DNA of 64,000 nucleotides from Linum tenue (lineage: Eukaryota > Streptophyta > Magnoliopsida > Malpighiales > Linaceae): contig CAMGYJ010000002.1 of the NCBI GenBank assembly GCA_946122785.1, forward strand, positions 71,328,724 through 71,392,723, given 5' to 3'. The position numbers and the translations under genes were made by a program. This document shows positions 25,101-35,842 of this stretch, one piece after another (position 1 is the stretch's first letter; every line of letters starts with the position of its first letter). The notes under the pieces are model-generated. The model was not told the DNA's origin. It saw only the letters and a program-made list of their open reading frames with translations, and did not search any database.

Positions 25101-26115
25101 AGTCTATATAATTTCCCAACTCTCTTTGCAGACCCCTGTCCCTATGCTTCCATAAAAGACTTATGTTTGGTACCCAAAGCTTTGAGTTGAAATACTAAAG
25201 TGCTACAAGACCGAGTTTCCTCTCATTCTTATGTGTTCTTACTTATCATTGGCAACAATGACTGAATGAGAGCCTGTATTCACAGCATTTGAAGCTGTCA
25301 TGATTATGTCGCTAAGTGGAAAAGGGTTGCTTACAAACTGGCACTAAAAAGGGTTTCTTATTGCAGCTTATTGTTTGGGCCCCAACAAGAGAAAAGGCAA
25401 TTGAACGTATGAAGAGAGCTCTCAATGATACTATAATTACAGGTATTTATCCAAACCCTTTCCTTGATTACAGTCTGTTACATATTTGCTGTCTGCCGCC
25501 ATATTAGATTTGTTTCATTCTTGTTAGGATAAATGGGCTGTGTAATTGGAATGCTGAGTGGAAAGAATGTTGAACTATTTGCTTTGTGTCAAAGGCAAAA
25601 ATATTTAGAATAGCAGACATTACCACAAAATCAGTAGGATTTCAGTGGTTCATGGGATGCTTTGAGGCCGAAAAAATCAAGGTTTCTTGTGACTCCTTAC
25701 TAGACCTAGGCTTTGAACAAGGATGATTGATTCGTTCTTTCCCTGGATGCAGGAGTTCCAACAACAATCGATTATCATAAATTGATCCTTGAAATTGAGG
25801 TATGCTTTTAATTTTCATTTCCATTCTGGTTGAAACCTGAAATGTCCGGAATGCATTGTTGGAAATCGAGACTCATGAGCTCCCTTCACCACAACAGGAC
25901 TTTAAAAATGGAAACGTCGACACAGCATTCATTCCCAAACATGAAGACGAGTTACAAGCAGTAAGTTACTTTTTTCCAACCCTTCTGGTCCTGGCTGAGC
26001 ATATATGTTACACCACTTATCCCATGTGAAATAGGTTATATGTTCTACTCTCTTTTCCCCCTTGCAGCCTCAACAGATTGTGCCAGTAAAGGGACTGGCC
26101 AGCGCAACTGCATAG
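19176..26115 (+). CDS. CAC2: Biotin carboxylase subunit of plastid acetyl-CoA carboxylase
   Basis: This subunit carboxylates biotin on BCCP using ATP and bicarbonate, the first half of the reaction that starts fatty acid synthesis in plastids. Sixteen exons join in frame: 19176-19229, 19916-20241, 20667-20808, 21062-21160, 21266-21322, 21752-21823, 22154-22243, 22639-22698, 23442-23627, 23736-23828, 23919-24000, 24453-24559, 25367-25442, 25753-25799, 25898-25960 and 26068-26115. The product is 533 aa, near the 537 aa of Arabidopsis. The first 70 or so residues are Ser/Thr/Lys-rich as in a transit peptide. Then follow [18 protein letters not shown], the ATP-grasp glycine loop [11 protein letters not shown] (227-237), ERDCSIQRRNQK (294-305) and the catalytic [14 protein letters not shown] (356-369). 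All splice sites are GT-AG and no damage is seen. The biotin carboxyl carrier domain is absent, as expected for the multi-subunit enzyme. Confidence 0.96.
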
Positions 26116-26699
26116 ATGCGATTCTTCGAGAGTGAAAAGCAATGGTTTTCAAGGAAGGAGTTGTTTAAGCAGCTTTAATTTATCTATTGATCTTCTGATA
26201 GATTGTTCTCGAAGAACTTTGACGATGCTTAGGAGCGTTTCTTCAGATTTCCATTTTGAGGGAATATTCAATGTTGTAACCTGTTATGTGCTTAGATTTT
26301 AGACCTGACATCTTGGTTCCTAGGTGGCTTTGAGTTTGGTTACTGTTTGTTTATACGAACTCTCCGGTGAAACTGGTTGAACGTAGAAAAAAGTTTGTGG
26401 CTGCTGTCTGCAAAGGCCGGTTTGAAGCTTTGCTGCGTCAAGCCAGGAAAAAGATGATAATGAGATCCTCCAAGTGAAAAATTGTTGTGAGTGGCGTTTG
26501 GAAGGATTTCCGAACGTCCTTGTACTTCGTTGAGAATCTTTGTTGCAATAAATAATAAAACATTGTTTCGTCAATTAATGGCTGATGGGGATGAATAATC
26601 GGCATTAAGAATTGTGAATTCATATCCTTGGAATAGAGGTTTAATGCTCTAAATAATATTCTTCGTGTCCAAAATGCTCGTATAAGGTATAACCTTCTT
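26116..26699. other. 3' UTR of CAC2 and short spacer
   Basis: The first 150-200 bp are probably 3' UTR. A minus-strand frame at 26438-26782 has no recognisable domain and overlaps copia remains, so it is not called. Confidence 0.5.
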
Positions 26700-27023
26700 T
26701 CGATGAGTTCTTGATTCTTATTTTTTTTATTAAGGACCGCCACATTCAAAGTCGTGCCCTTCCTCGTGCCTACACAGTTCACTGCTATCCTTGATCTTTG
26801 GCATCAACATCTAGGTCATGCCAATTTTAAAGTCGTTAATAATCTTTTGTCCAGTCATCAAATAAAATATCATGATAGTTCTTCATCCTTGTGTCATGGT
26901 TGTTCTCTTAGTAAGATCCATAAACTCTCATTTCCATAATCTCATTATCGTGCTTTTGCTTCTTTGAAACTTATTTTTAGTGATTTTTCAGGCCTTGCTC
27001 CTCTTCTATCTTATGATCATTAG
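26700..27023 (+). mobile_element. Copia retrotransposon relic, left part (GAG-pre-integrase)
   Basis: Translated segments match the region before the copia integrase: FFIKDRHIQSRA, then LWHQHLGHANFKVVNNLLSS, then SSSLCHGCSLSKIHKLSFP, with the His and Cys residues of the integrase zinc finger. Frames are broken upstream. The relic stops at a SYDH codon string where the large LINE begins and resumes at 33305. Confidence 0.85.
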
Positions 27024-27071
27024 TTTTTTTTATGAGGAAGATATATATTATTAAATAAAAGGGGAAAAAAA

Positions 27072-29000
27072 ATGCTCTCAACTGCTAGCGACGGAAACCC
27101 CGCTCCGGCACCGGCACTCCTCCCTTCTGACCGGCCGCCGGACCCCCCAGTCCCATCTACTGATACCGTTTTGTTTTCTTTGCCTGCGAGCGTGGCCTCT
27201 GCCACCATCTCCTCGGATATGTTAATTGATGGTTCTTCCTTGTCTTTGTCTCAACAGGGGATCACGATCAAGGAAATGGAAATTCAAGCTGAACCGACAA
27301 GCGGCGCGGTAACTGGACAGGCTCCGGGGTCATACGCGAATGCGGTCTCGGGCACCACAGCCAGGTCTCTTAATCCTGATCAACTAATTCAGTGGACTCC
27401 GGTTGGGGAACATGATCTAGTGACGGGAGAGCACAATGGTGAACCAGCCCTGAAAATCTCATCTGCGTTCAAAGAAAAGATTTTTGCTCCTTGGCATAGG
27501 ACTCTGGTGATTCGCTTGCTTGGCTTGCGAATTGGTTTTATGACCCTGTGCAATCGGTTGAAGGGATTATGGAGACCTACAGGGGCCATGGAAGTCAAGG
27601 ATTTAGACCACGATTGCTTCTTGGTTAAGCTCGACAACGAGCAGGATTATTTTCGAGCTCTGACAGATGGCCCATGGGTGATCTTCGATCACTACCTGGT
27701 AGTTCAGCAGTGGACGCCCAATTTCAAGGCGTCGGACCCCTTACCGAAGAAGATGATTGTCTGGGTGCAACTTCCAGCTTTGAAGATCCACTTCTACCAC
27801 AAAGAGGTCTTGAATACGCTTGGGAATCTCTTAGGGAGAACAATCAAGTTGGACTTTCATACCTTGACCCAGCAACGAGCCAAATTTGCGAGCCTAGCGG
27901 TGGAGGTGGATATTTCCAAACCTTTGGTCCCAAGGATATGGCTCGATGATGACTGGCAGAAAGTGGAATACGAAAACCTCCCTGAGGTTTGCTTCAAATG
28001 CGGCAAGATCGGACATTCCTTGCCAGGGTGCCCGCGAAATCAACCGGCGACTCAAGGGAATCAATTGATGATCGCCGGCGGTACGCCGCCGTTGACCCCA
28101 CCAGCAGAGCAGGAAGATTCCGGGCCGGGGTTCGGGCCATGGATGTTGGTGTCGCGGAAAGGCCGGCGGAATAATGGGGACTCTCATAGAAAGGGAAAGT
28201 CAGAGATGGACTCGGGCAACCAAATCTCGGATGCTACAGGTAAAACAGGGAAGGAGGTAGCGGGAATCAGGGATCCAGTGAAGCCCTTACCTTCTACGAC
28301 GACGCCTAACGGTCTTGGGACTCAACGGGACGCAGGCCAGGAAAGGAAAGGAGCGACGGCGAGAAAGGGGGGAGCTGAAGTGCTGAAGGGAAAGGGGAAA
28401 GTTACCTCTGAACATATCAGCCACGGGAAGGGAGTTCTTGGGCCAAAGCCCAACCGCCCGGCACACTCTGATAATGGGCCGCGCCAAGCCAAAAAGAGCA
28501 GTGGGGCCTCAACTTCGGCCCTCCCGACAGATCCAAAACCAAGGACGAGGATGACTGTGGACCCAGCAGCCACGGCCCATACCTCGAATACGACCCAGCC
28601 TCCATCTCCTCCCTCTGTTCGCACGGTGAAAGGGCAGAATGGGTCCTTGATGCAAATTGTCGTTCACCAGCATGAGGACAAGGACGGTCGCGGCGAAATT
28701 CTTACTTCATCGCCATCGGTGGCCAAGAGGACGAAGCGAAATAAGAACAAGAAGCCTCAATCGAAGGGGTCTCCCGCCAAACTACAGCAGTTGAAGGCGT
28801 TGCAGATTTGGTCCCCTGTGAAGGAGAGGAAAGTCAAATCCAAGTCTCGTATAGTCTCTCTGACTCTTCAGGAGATTGCTGCTTGGACTGATGCAGCTAG
28901 GCGGAATACAGATGCTTCGAAAGAAATGGAGACAGTGAGGCTGGATTCGGCTTCTAAGAAAGCAAGCGAACCCGTGAATGGCACGCCTACCTCCACCTGA
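27072..29000 (+). CDS. LINE ORF1 protein (DUF4283 domain and zinc knuckle)
   Basis: This 642-aa RNA-binding protein is of the plant L1 type. The N-terminus (1-130) is low-complexity. A DUF4283-like domain (about 135-300) contains PWHRTLVIRLLG, a GPWVIFDHYLVVQQW block and LPKKMIVWVQLPAL. A CCHC knuckle, CFKCGKIGHSLPGC, lies at about 306-320. The C-terminal third is basic and Ser/Thr/Pro-rich (KRTKRNKNKK). The frame is fully open, which suggests the copy is not very old. In such elements ORF1 coats the RNA for retrotransposition. Confidence 0.9.
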   Translation: MLSTASDGNPAPAPALLPSDRPPDPPVPSTDTVLFSLPASVASATISSDMLIDGSSLSLSQQGITIKEMEIQAEPTSGAVTGQAPGSYANAVSGTTARSLNPDQLIQWTPVGEHDLVTGEHNGEPALKISSAFKEKIFAPWHRTLVIRLLGLRIGFMTLCNRLKGLWRPTGAMEVKDLDHDCFLVKLDNEQDYFRALTDGPWVIFDHYLVVQQWTPNFKASDPLPKKMIVWVQLPALKIHFYHKEVLNTLGNLLGRTIKLDFHTLTQQRAKFASLAVEVDISKPLVPRIWLDDDWQKVEYENLPEVCFKCGKIGHSLPGCPRNQPATQGNQLMIAGGTPPLTPPAEQEDSGPGFGPWMLVSRKGRRNNGDSHRKGKSEMDSGNQISDATGKTGKEVAGIRDPVKPLPSTTTPNGLGTQRDAGQERKGATARKGGAEVLKGKGKVTSEHISHGKGVLGPKPNRPAHSDNGPRQAKKSSGASTSALPTDPKPRTRMTVDPAATAHTSNTTQPPSPPSVRTVKGQNGSLMQIVVHQHEDKDGRGEILTSSPSVAKRTKRNKNKKPQSKGSPAKLQQLKALQIWSPVKERKVKSKSRIVSLTLQEIAAWTDAARRNTDASKEMETVRLDSASKKASEPVNGTPTST

Positions 29001-29061
29001 TGGTTGCAGAGACGGATCGACTTGTCTCTTCTTCTCTCTACTTCTGGTATCTTCTTTGCTA

Positions 29062-32000
29062 ATGGATTAGCTCAAAATCTTCTCGTGGAACGTAGGGGGT
29101 GCAGGGAGCAAAGCTTTCTCTCGAGCACTCAAATTAGCCATCCAGAGTCATCGGCCGGATTTTGTGGTGTTACAGGAGCCCCAAATCAGTGGGGAGGCTG
29201 CGAACAGAGTTTGTGATAAATTGGGATTTCCGAATTCCATAAGGGTAGAGGCTGACGGGAGGATGGGCGGAGTTTGGGTGTTCTGGGACGCAGGAGCCTT
29301 CTCAGTTGAGCTCTTCTCTGCCTGCACACAACAGATTTCTTTGCGGGTTTCCCAACCTATGGGGAGCCCCTGGATGTTAACTGCGGTGTATGCCTCTCCC
29401 CGGACGAGTGAACAAAGCCGGTTATGGGATAGCCTTGTTGCCCAAAGCCATTATATTGATATTCCTTGGTTACTCACAGGTGATTTTAATGCCATCAGCT
29501 CACCTGAGGAGAAGTCGGGTCCTCTTAAGAGTAACACGCTGAGAAGATGTCAAGTGTTTAATGATCGTATGAACCTAGCCGAGTTGGTTGACCTCGGGTT
29601 TCGGGTCCTAAGTACACTTGGTCAAGGGGCGATCAGCAGCATACCTATAAAGCCAGCCGCTTGGACAGGAGTTTATGCAATCTTAGGTGGAATACGAGCT
29701 ATCCTAATACATCCGTGGTGCACCTCCCTCGGTTCCATTCAGACCATAATCCAATTATGACAACCGTGGAGCTCCAGCAGGGACATCAGTCTTTGCCTCG
29801 CCAGTTCAAATTTGAAGCGGCCTGGCTCACGAATGACAGCCTGCAGGAGGTTGTGACGGAGTCGTGGAACCCTTCCTGCCCGCTCCAAGATGCCTTGGCT
29901 GCTCTCTCCAATAAGTTGATGGAATGGAATGCAACCACTTTTGGGAATGTGAGGCGGAAGAAGAACAGGCTGTTGGCGCGCCTTAAAGGGGTCGAGCACA
30001 GTTTGGCCACTTTTTTCACTCCGGGTTTGGCAAAGCTTCATACCAAGTTAGAGACCGAGTTGGACAAAGTTTTGGAGCAAGAAGAACTTATCTGGTTCCA
30101 GCAGTCTAGAGATAACTGGGTTAAATTTGGGGAGAGGAACACAACGTATTTTCATCAGCAGGTCAATATCAGGAGGCGCTACAATAAGATTGAGGCACTC
30201 CAGGATGAGAATGGGGACTGGGTCTCGGATCCTCAAGCTTTGGCAATGCTGGTTTTCTCTTTTTTTACTAACATCTATCTCCAGGAGAATATGCAGTATG
30301 AGGACAGGATGCCAAAGAGCGCTTTTCCGAGATTGAGTCATGGAGAGGCAACGGAACTGTTCAGGCCTTTTACTATCCTTGATATCCACAAAGCTATCTT
30401 TGATATGAAACCCCTCCAAGCTCCAGGACCAGATGGCTTTCATGCAGCCTTTTATCAACATTTCTGGAAAGTGGTGGGGAGATCCTTGGCAGATCTGGCT
30501 GTCTCATTCTTCGAGAACGGCGTGCTACCTGACGCAGTTACAGAGTCGACTCTAGTCCTCATTCCTAAAGTTGAGGCACCAGAGCGAGCATCCCAGCTCA
30601 GGCCCATCTCCCTCAACAATGTTTGCCTCAAGAGCATCACGAAGGCAATGACCAGTAGACTCAAGCCTCTTATGAGGAAACTGATCTCGCCTCGGCAGAG
30701 CAGCTTTATTCCGGGCAGACAAACCACGGATAACATCATCGTGGTTCAAGAGGTGCTGCATTCCCTTCGGAAGAGGAAGGGCAAGAAGGGAGGACTGGTT
30801 TTCAAAATTGACCTGGAAAAAGCGTATGATATGCTGAGATGGGATTTTCTTCGGGATACCCTTATGGAAGTCGGTTTGCCTAGCTCTTGGATCAGGTGCA
30901 TCATGTACTGTGTCGAGAATAACAGAATGAGGATCCGGTGGAATGGCGAGCTGTCACAGCCCTTCACGCCTTCTCGAGGAGTGAGACAGGGAGACCCTCT
31001 TTCTCCCTATCTTTTTGTTTTATGTATGGAAAGATTATCTCACAGGATTGATGAGGCGGCTAGCAATGGGCAGTGGAAGGCTATTAGGCTAACCAGCTCT
31101 GGGCCGCCACTAACTCATCTTTTTTTTGCAGATGATTTGCTGCTTTTTGCCGAAGCAGAGAGGCGTCAGATTCGTGTTGTGAAAGATTGCCTGGCTGATT
31201 TCTGTTACAGTTCAGGGCAAAGGGTGAACTATAGCAAATCGATTCTATATGTCTCCCCCAATATTGCCCGTCGGAAAGCAGAACTTCTGAGCAGGTTTGC
31301 AGGGATCCCCCTCAAGGCGGCGCTGGGGAGATATCTCGGGATCCAAGCTATTCATGAGAGAGTCACCAAAGGGCGGTACCAGTCTCTGGTGCTGCGCATC
31401 CAAAGGAAGATGGCTCCTTGGAAAGCGAAACGACTCTCCTTTGCAGCCCGCCTAACTGTTGCTAAATCGGTAACTGCGTCTTTACCTGTTTACAATATGC
31501 ATACAGAACTGATCCCAAGTGGTGTGTGCAGGAGCATTGATAAGATTAGCCGGGACTTTATTTGGGGCGACGAAGAGGACAAGGCCAAGTTACACCTTCT
31601 AGCCTGGGAGACGCTTTGCAAGCCTAAGGAGCAGGGTGGGGCAGGGCTTAGGCCCACTCGGCAAGCAAATATTGCCATGCTTGCAAAAGGTTGCTGGCGC
31701 CTGCTGCAGGAAAAGGAGAACCTCTGGTCCCAGCTCCTTTACTCTAAGTACGGAGGGCAGCGTCAAGGTTTAGATGTTCTCCGCAAACGACAGGGATGTT
31801 CCTTCACCTGGAGCAGTCTTTCCAAAGCTGCTGATCTCTTTAAAAGAGGTTGTGCGTGGAATATTAAGAATGGAAGGCATACTAAATTTTGGTTGGATCC
31901 GTGGATTTTGCAGGGCCCGCTGAAGGAGGAGGCCATTGGTGATATTCCGGAGGCTTTGGAAGAGGCGACAGTTGCTGATTTCGTTCGAGATGACGGCAGC

Positions 32001-33233
32001 TGGAATACAGATCATTTCCTCACTCTGCTGCCCCCGAAAATCTGCAGCAAGATCTTGAGCACCGCGGTGGACAAACTCTCACAGGAGGATGATGTTCTCT
32101 TCTGGGCAGAGTCAGCGGATGGCCGGTTCTCTGCCAAGTCGGCCTATGCCCTGCTGGCGAGGGAGGGTTCTCAGGCGGAGGACTCCATTTGGAAATCTAT
32201 ATGGAGACTAGCGGTTCCTGAGCGAGTTAGCGGTTTTGTTTGGATGGTGATGCATGACAGGATCGCTACCAATGCCTTGAGGCATCACAGGAAGGTTGCT
32301 GCGTCTCCTTGTTGCCTTCGATGCGATGGTCGGCCCGAGACGATCATCCACATCCTGAGGGACTGTGCACCGGCTAGCTATTTTTGGTCTCGAGTGGTGC
32401 CGCAGCAGAAGCAGTATGATTTCTTCGCCTCAACCCAAGATGTCTGGTTACGCAGTAATATCCTGAGCAAGGACTCCACGGCTTCGGGTATTGGCTGGCC
32501 GGCTTTTTTTAGTATGGCTATCTGGTTACTGTGGAAGAATCGGACTGTGGCTTCCTTTAAAGGAATTGGTGCAGCCTTGACCGCCCCCTCCCTCATGCAC
32601 TCTATCATAATTAAGAGTAAGCTTTGGAACGATTCTTGGCATACTCCGTCTTTGCTACTTGATCACAGGAGGACGAAAGTAGCTCGTGTTGTTGCCAATG
32701 TGGGATGGGAGCCTCCTTCAGAGGGATGGGTCATGTTGAATGTGGATGGGGCTTCCAACGGCAATCCCGGGATGGCTGGCGCAGGCGGAGTGGTGCGGGA
32801 TACGCTTGGAAATTGGGCAGGTGGCTTTGTTGCCAATATCGGCTCAGCAACAGCATGCCTTGCGGAGCTGTGGGCAATTTACTATGGGCTTGAGATGACT
32901 TGGAGGCTCGGCTACCGCGTTGTGAGAGTGGCCTCGGACTCCCAGTTGGCCGTGCAGCTGATCAAGAATCGTCAGGATCCCGTTCATCCTTATGTTACGT
33001 TGTTGGGACTTATTCGGCGTAAGTTAAGCCAGGATTGGTTGGTCAGTCTTGCTCATACATACCGAGAAGGGAATAGAGTCGCGGACTGGCTCTCGAAGCA
33101 CAGTCTCGTCTATCCCTACGGGATGCATGAGTTGACAGACCCACCTCCTGGGGTCGTGCCTCTCCTGCGGGACGATGTGTTAGGTGTTACTTTTGAGCGC
33201 CACGTGGTGGCAAGCTCTTCCTCCTCTACCTAA
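29062..33233 (+). pseudogene. LINE ORF2: AP endonuclease, reverse transcriptase, zf-RVT and RNase H, with two lesions
   Basis: The frame opens with ATG GAT then TAG at 29068-29070, an in-frame stop at codon 3, and continues KIFSWNV and GDFNAIS of the AP-endonuclease. Near 29605 a one-base deletion moves the frame (LDSLGF-type sequence followed by a shifted PKYTW). From 29661 the frame is open for 1,190 codons: RT core KIDLEKAYDM, SRGVRQGDPLSPYLF and FFADDLLLF (about residues 487-495 of that frame), zf-RVT with CCLRCDGRPETIIHIL, and RNase H (LNVDGASNGNPG, AELWAIYYGLEM, VASDSQLAVQLI). Only these two lesions are seen, so the copy is recently dead or nearly intact. Confidence 0.9.
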
Positions 33234-33304
33234 TTCTCCCCTGTATCTGGTTCTGTTTTCTTGGCTTTGGCCTCCCTGCAATGCAAAAAAAAAAACATAT
33301 TGTT

Positions 33305-33700
33305 TTACGATCACTATAGTAAGTTCTGAATATATTTTGTTTGCTATAAATCACAACTTCTATCTTATAATCCTATAAATCACAACTTCTTAACTTTCAA
33401 TTCCGCCAACTTATTGAAAAGTTATTTGGTCTTCCCATTAAAAGCTTTCAATTTGATTGGTGAATACCGTGCCTTAACTTTTTATCTAGCTAATAATGAT
33501 ATTCTTCATCGTTCCTCCTAACTATATACACGCGAAAAGAAAATACCAACACATTTTTAATAATGGTCTTGCTAAGTTAGATCAAGTTTATATCCCTCTC
33601 AAGTATTGGCCTCTTGCCTTTTACATGGCTTGTTATCTTAGCAATCGAACACCTACTCCTTATCTTTCTCTCCATGAACCAATATTTCAGTGTGGGGTCG
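33305..33700 (+). mobile_element. Copia retrotransposon relic, right part (integrase core)
   Basis: Broken frames give YDHYSKF, QLIEKLFGLPIKSFQFD, GEYRALT-like sequence, ILHRSS, LKYWPLAFYMACYLSNRTPT and LSLHEPIF. These are consecutive blocks of a copia integrase. Several frameshifts make it non-coding. It continues the fragment at 26700-27023. A small local duplication (CTATAAATCACAACTTCT at 33345-33362 and 33373-33390) lies in it. Confidence 0.85.
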
Positions 33701-33753
33701 ATTGGAATTTGGAAGGGGTCTGTGTATGCTCTCTGCCATGTGAAATTCTCTGA

Positions 33754-35189
33754 AATTTTTTTTGGCCAAATTCACTTGCATAGCCAAAACTTTGACGGTT
33801 GTGACAAATATAGCCACTTTTGGAGAAATACCAGAAATAGCCAGGATTTTGAAAGTTCGATGACAAATATAGCCATTTCCGTTAAATAGTTTGACGGCGT
33901 CAATGACACCGTTAGTCTATTTAACGGACAGATGATGTGGCTGCCACCTCACCTTGTGTTTCCTTACCACCTCAGCATCTATTGACATGTGGGATGCCAC
34001 GTCATTTATAATGGGTAAAAAAAAAATCCGTTCTCTCTCTCGTTTTTTTCTTTCTCTCTCGTTCCCTTCGCCAGACAACTCTCACTTCTCTTTCTCGATT
34101 TCTTTCTTTTCTCCTCCAAACCCACAATCCTCCGAACCGAACCAAAAAGGGCTTCGCCTTGTTTTTCTTTTCTTCGATTTACCCCTTTCCCTCTCATTAC
34201 TTCTGGAAAAAACGATCGAAATGAAAAAAATACTGTGCTGGCGGAGACTGGAGGCGAACACTGCCTGGCGATGACAATGACGACGGCGAGGGGCGACGCG
34301 GCCCTTCACATCGGCGACGAAGGTGAGTGGTTTTTTTATCTTACATGTCGATTTCTCTGGGGTTTCCGTTTGGTTCTGGTTTTGAAAAGTCAGATCTGAG
34401 TTTTGTTTTGTTTTTTCTGGGTTTAATAGCAGATGAGGGAGGAAGAGAAGACTGACGACGGGGGGCGACGCCGTTTCTCAACGTCGACGAACGTCTGTGC
34501 GATTTTTTATCTTATATGTCGATTTCTTTGGGTTTTCGTTTGATTCTGGTTTTGGGAACATAGATCTGAGTTTATTTTTTTTGATTTTATGGGTTTAATG
34601 GTAGACGAGGGAGGAAGAGAAGGCCAGGGCCGACTTGAGTGGTCGATTCCCCCTCACCAACAGTGAATCGCGACGGCGGAACGTGGAGAGGATCTATGAA
34701 ACCCCGCGAGGCATGGCCGATTCGATGGAAGGAGGCTCGGAAAGATTTTAGGGTTCCTGAATCGGAAAGGAGGAAAGGGGTTTTGCTTCTTGTGGTGGGT
34801 TCGTGGATCGGAAAGGCTCTCGTCGTCGACGACTACCACCGCCGATCTGGAGAAGGGGGAGCGTCGTGCTTCGTCGGAGAAGAGGGGTCGGAGAAGAGGG
34901 GTTTTCTCTGGATATCGACTCGGGGAAAGGGAAGCGAAAATGAAAACGATAGAAAGTGACTGAGGTGTAAAACAACGCATTTACCGTTTCAACTTTTTTT
35001 TTCCACGTGGAATTAACTTGTTCGGCGATAAAAGCCACATCGGATGTTCCGTTTGTCCACTCAGCCTGTTAACTAACACCGTCAAACAATTGGACGGAAG
35101 TGGCTATTTCTGGTATTTCTCCAAAAGTGGCTATATTTGGCAAAACCGTCAAAGTTTTGGCTATACAGGTGAATTTGGCCAATTTTTTT
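33754..35189. mobile_element. Mutator-like element with long inverted repeats
   Basis: The termini are GGCCAAATTCACTTGCATAG (from 33764) and its inverted partner ending at 35180. The repeats share AGCCAAAACTTTGACGGTT and CACTTTTGGAGAAATACCAG over about 150 bp. An A2T7 9-mer flanks both sides (33754-33762 and 35181-35189), with one extra T on the left. The ends resemble those of the element at 17347-18663. There is no transposase. Confidence 0.8.
34240..34960 (+). repeat. Internal duplicated segment in MULE cargo, intron-like
   Basis: Segments at about 34322-34470 and 34500-34640 are diverged copies. Both contain a TTTTTTATCTTA(C/T)ATGTCGATTTCT start, an AGATCTGAGTTT core and a GAGGGAGGAAGAGAAG end. 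The first copy has GGTGAGTGG at its left and TTTAATAGCAG at its right, like an intron with flanking exon pieces. The cargo gene is not recognised. Confidence 0.5.
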
Positions 35190-35462
35190 CAACTATCACA
35201 GTTTAGTTCGACCCGAACTCAATGATCCTCACTGATATGGCGGTGCCAATTTCCGGTAGAGCACAGAGCAGCACTCAGGAATGGAGAAGAAGGCAAACTA
35301 TCAGGTCCATAACGTAATCCCTAGTTTAGTTCTAGTTAATACGCACTAATAGATTCAGCACAACGGCCGACCCGGACATCTACGCGTTGTACAAACCAAA
35401 CCACCATTGTAAAAACTTGCCAAGAGATTCGAAGCCAAAACTAAGAAGAAAGCTTTTTCAAG
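35190..35462. other. Unassigned spacer
   Basis: No domain or clear element is recognised between the MULE and the 193-bp duplication. Confidence 0.4.
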
Positions 35463-35830
35463 GACGGGTCTAGGGAAGATGATTGTTGAAAGATTCCAAC
35501 TTTGAGAGTAGTGAAACGCAACTGCCCATCTTCCCCCAAGGTGTTTCGGATTTTTTTTTTCCACAGTGCATTTTTGTTGTTAAAAAAACAGGCACAACGC
35601 CGATACACACAATCTATGCGCAGCTTTTCGAAGGATTGAAGAAACAATCGAGCAAAACGAATGTGGGGAAGATGATTGTTGAGGGATTTCAATGGCGGAA
35701 AACGCACTGTGAAACTCAACTGCCCATCTTCCCCTGGTTTTTGGGTGTTGCAAAGAAATCTTTCGGTTTCAGAGTGCACTCGGGGCACAACGCCGATACA
35801 CACAATCTTTGCGCAGACCATAGAAAACAA
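35463..35830. repeat. 193-bp tandem duplication with a hairpin-forming segment in each copy
   Basis: Copy 1 has GGGAAGATGATTGTTG at 35473-35488 facing CAACTGCCCATCTTCCCC at 35519-35535. Copy 2 has the same pair at 35666-35681 and 35717-35734. A second shared block, GCACAACGCCGATACACACA, starts at 35592 and 35785, again 193 bp apart. A minus-strand frame at 35441-35842 (133 codons) spans both copies but shows no known domain. On the minus strand, AAACCCTAGCCGCC near 36005 looks like the start of a plant 5' leader, so a degenerate gene is possible. Confidence 0.75.
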
Positions 35831-35842
35831 GCAAAAACCCAA

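Larger units (their letters stand above)
27024..33295 (+). mobile_element. Near full-length LINE (L1-type) inserted into a copia relic
   Basis: The element is about 6.3 kb, with ORF1, then ORF2 and a terminal A run at 33285-33295. It sits within copia sequence. TTATGATCATTAG (27011-27023) before it and TTACGATCACTATAG (33305-33319) after it look like a diverged target duplication, and copia coding continues through the right copy (YDHYSKF). The exact 5' end is uncertain by some tens of bases. Confidence 0.85.

Noticed and set aside
26438..26782. A 114-codon minus-strand frame downstream of CAC2
   Set aside because: No domain, AT-rich, and it overlaps copia sequence read on the other strand.
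28287..28624. Minus-strand open frames within LINE ORF1
   Set aside because: Antisense to a fully open ORF1 with clear DUF4283 and zinc-knuckle motifs.
33300..33395. The duplicated CTATAAATCACAACTTCT as target duplication of the large LINE
   Set aside because: Both copies lie downstream of the poly-A tail, so they are a local duplication in the copia relic.
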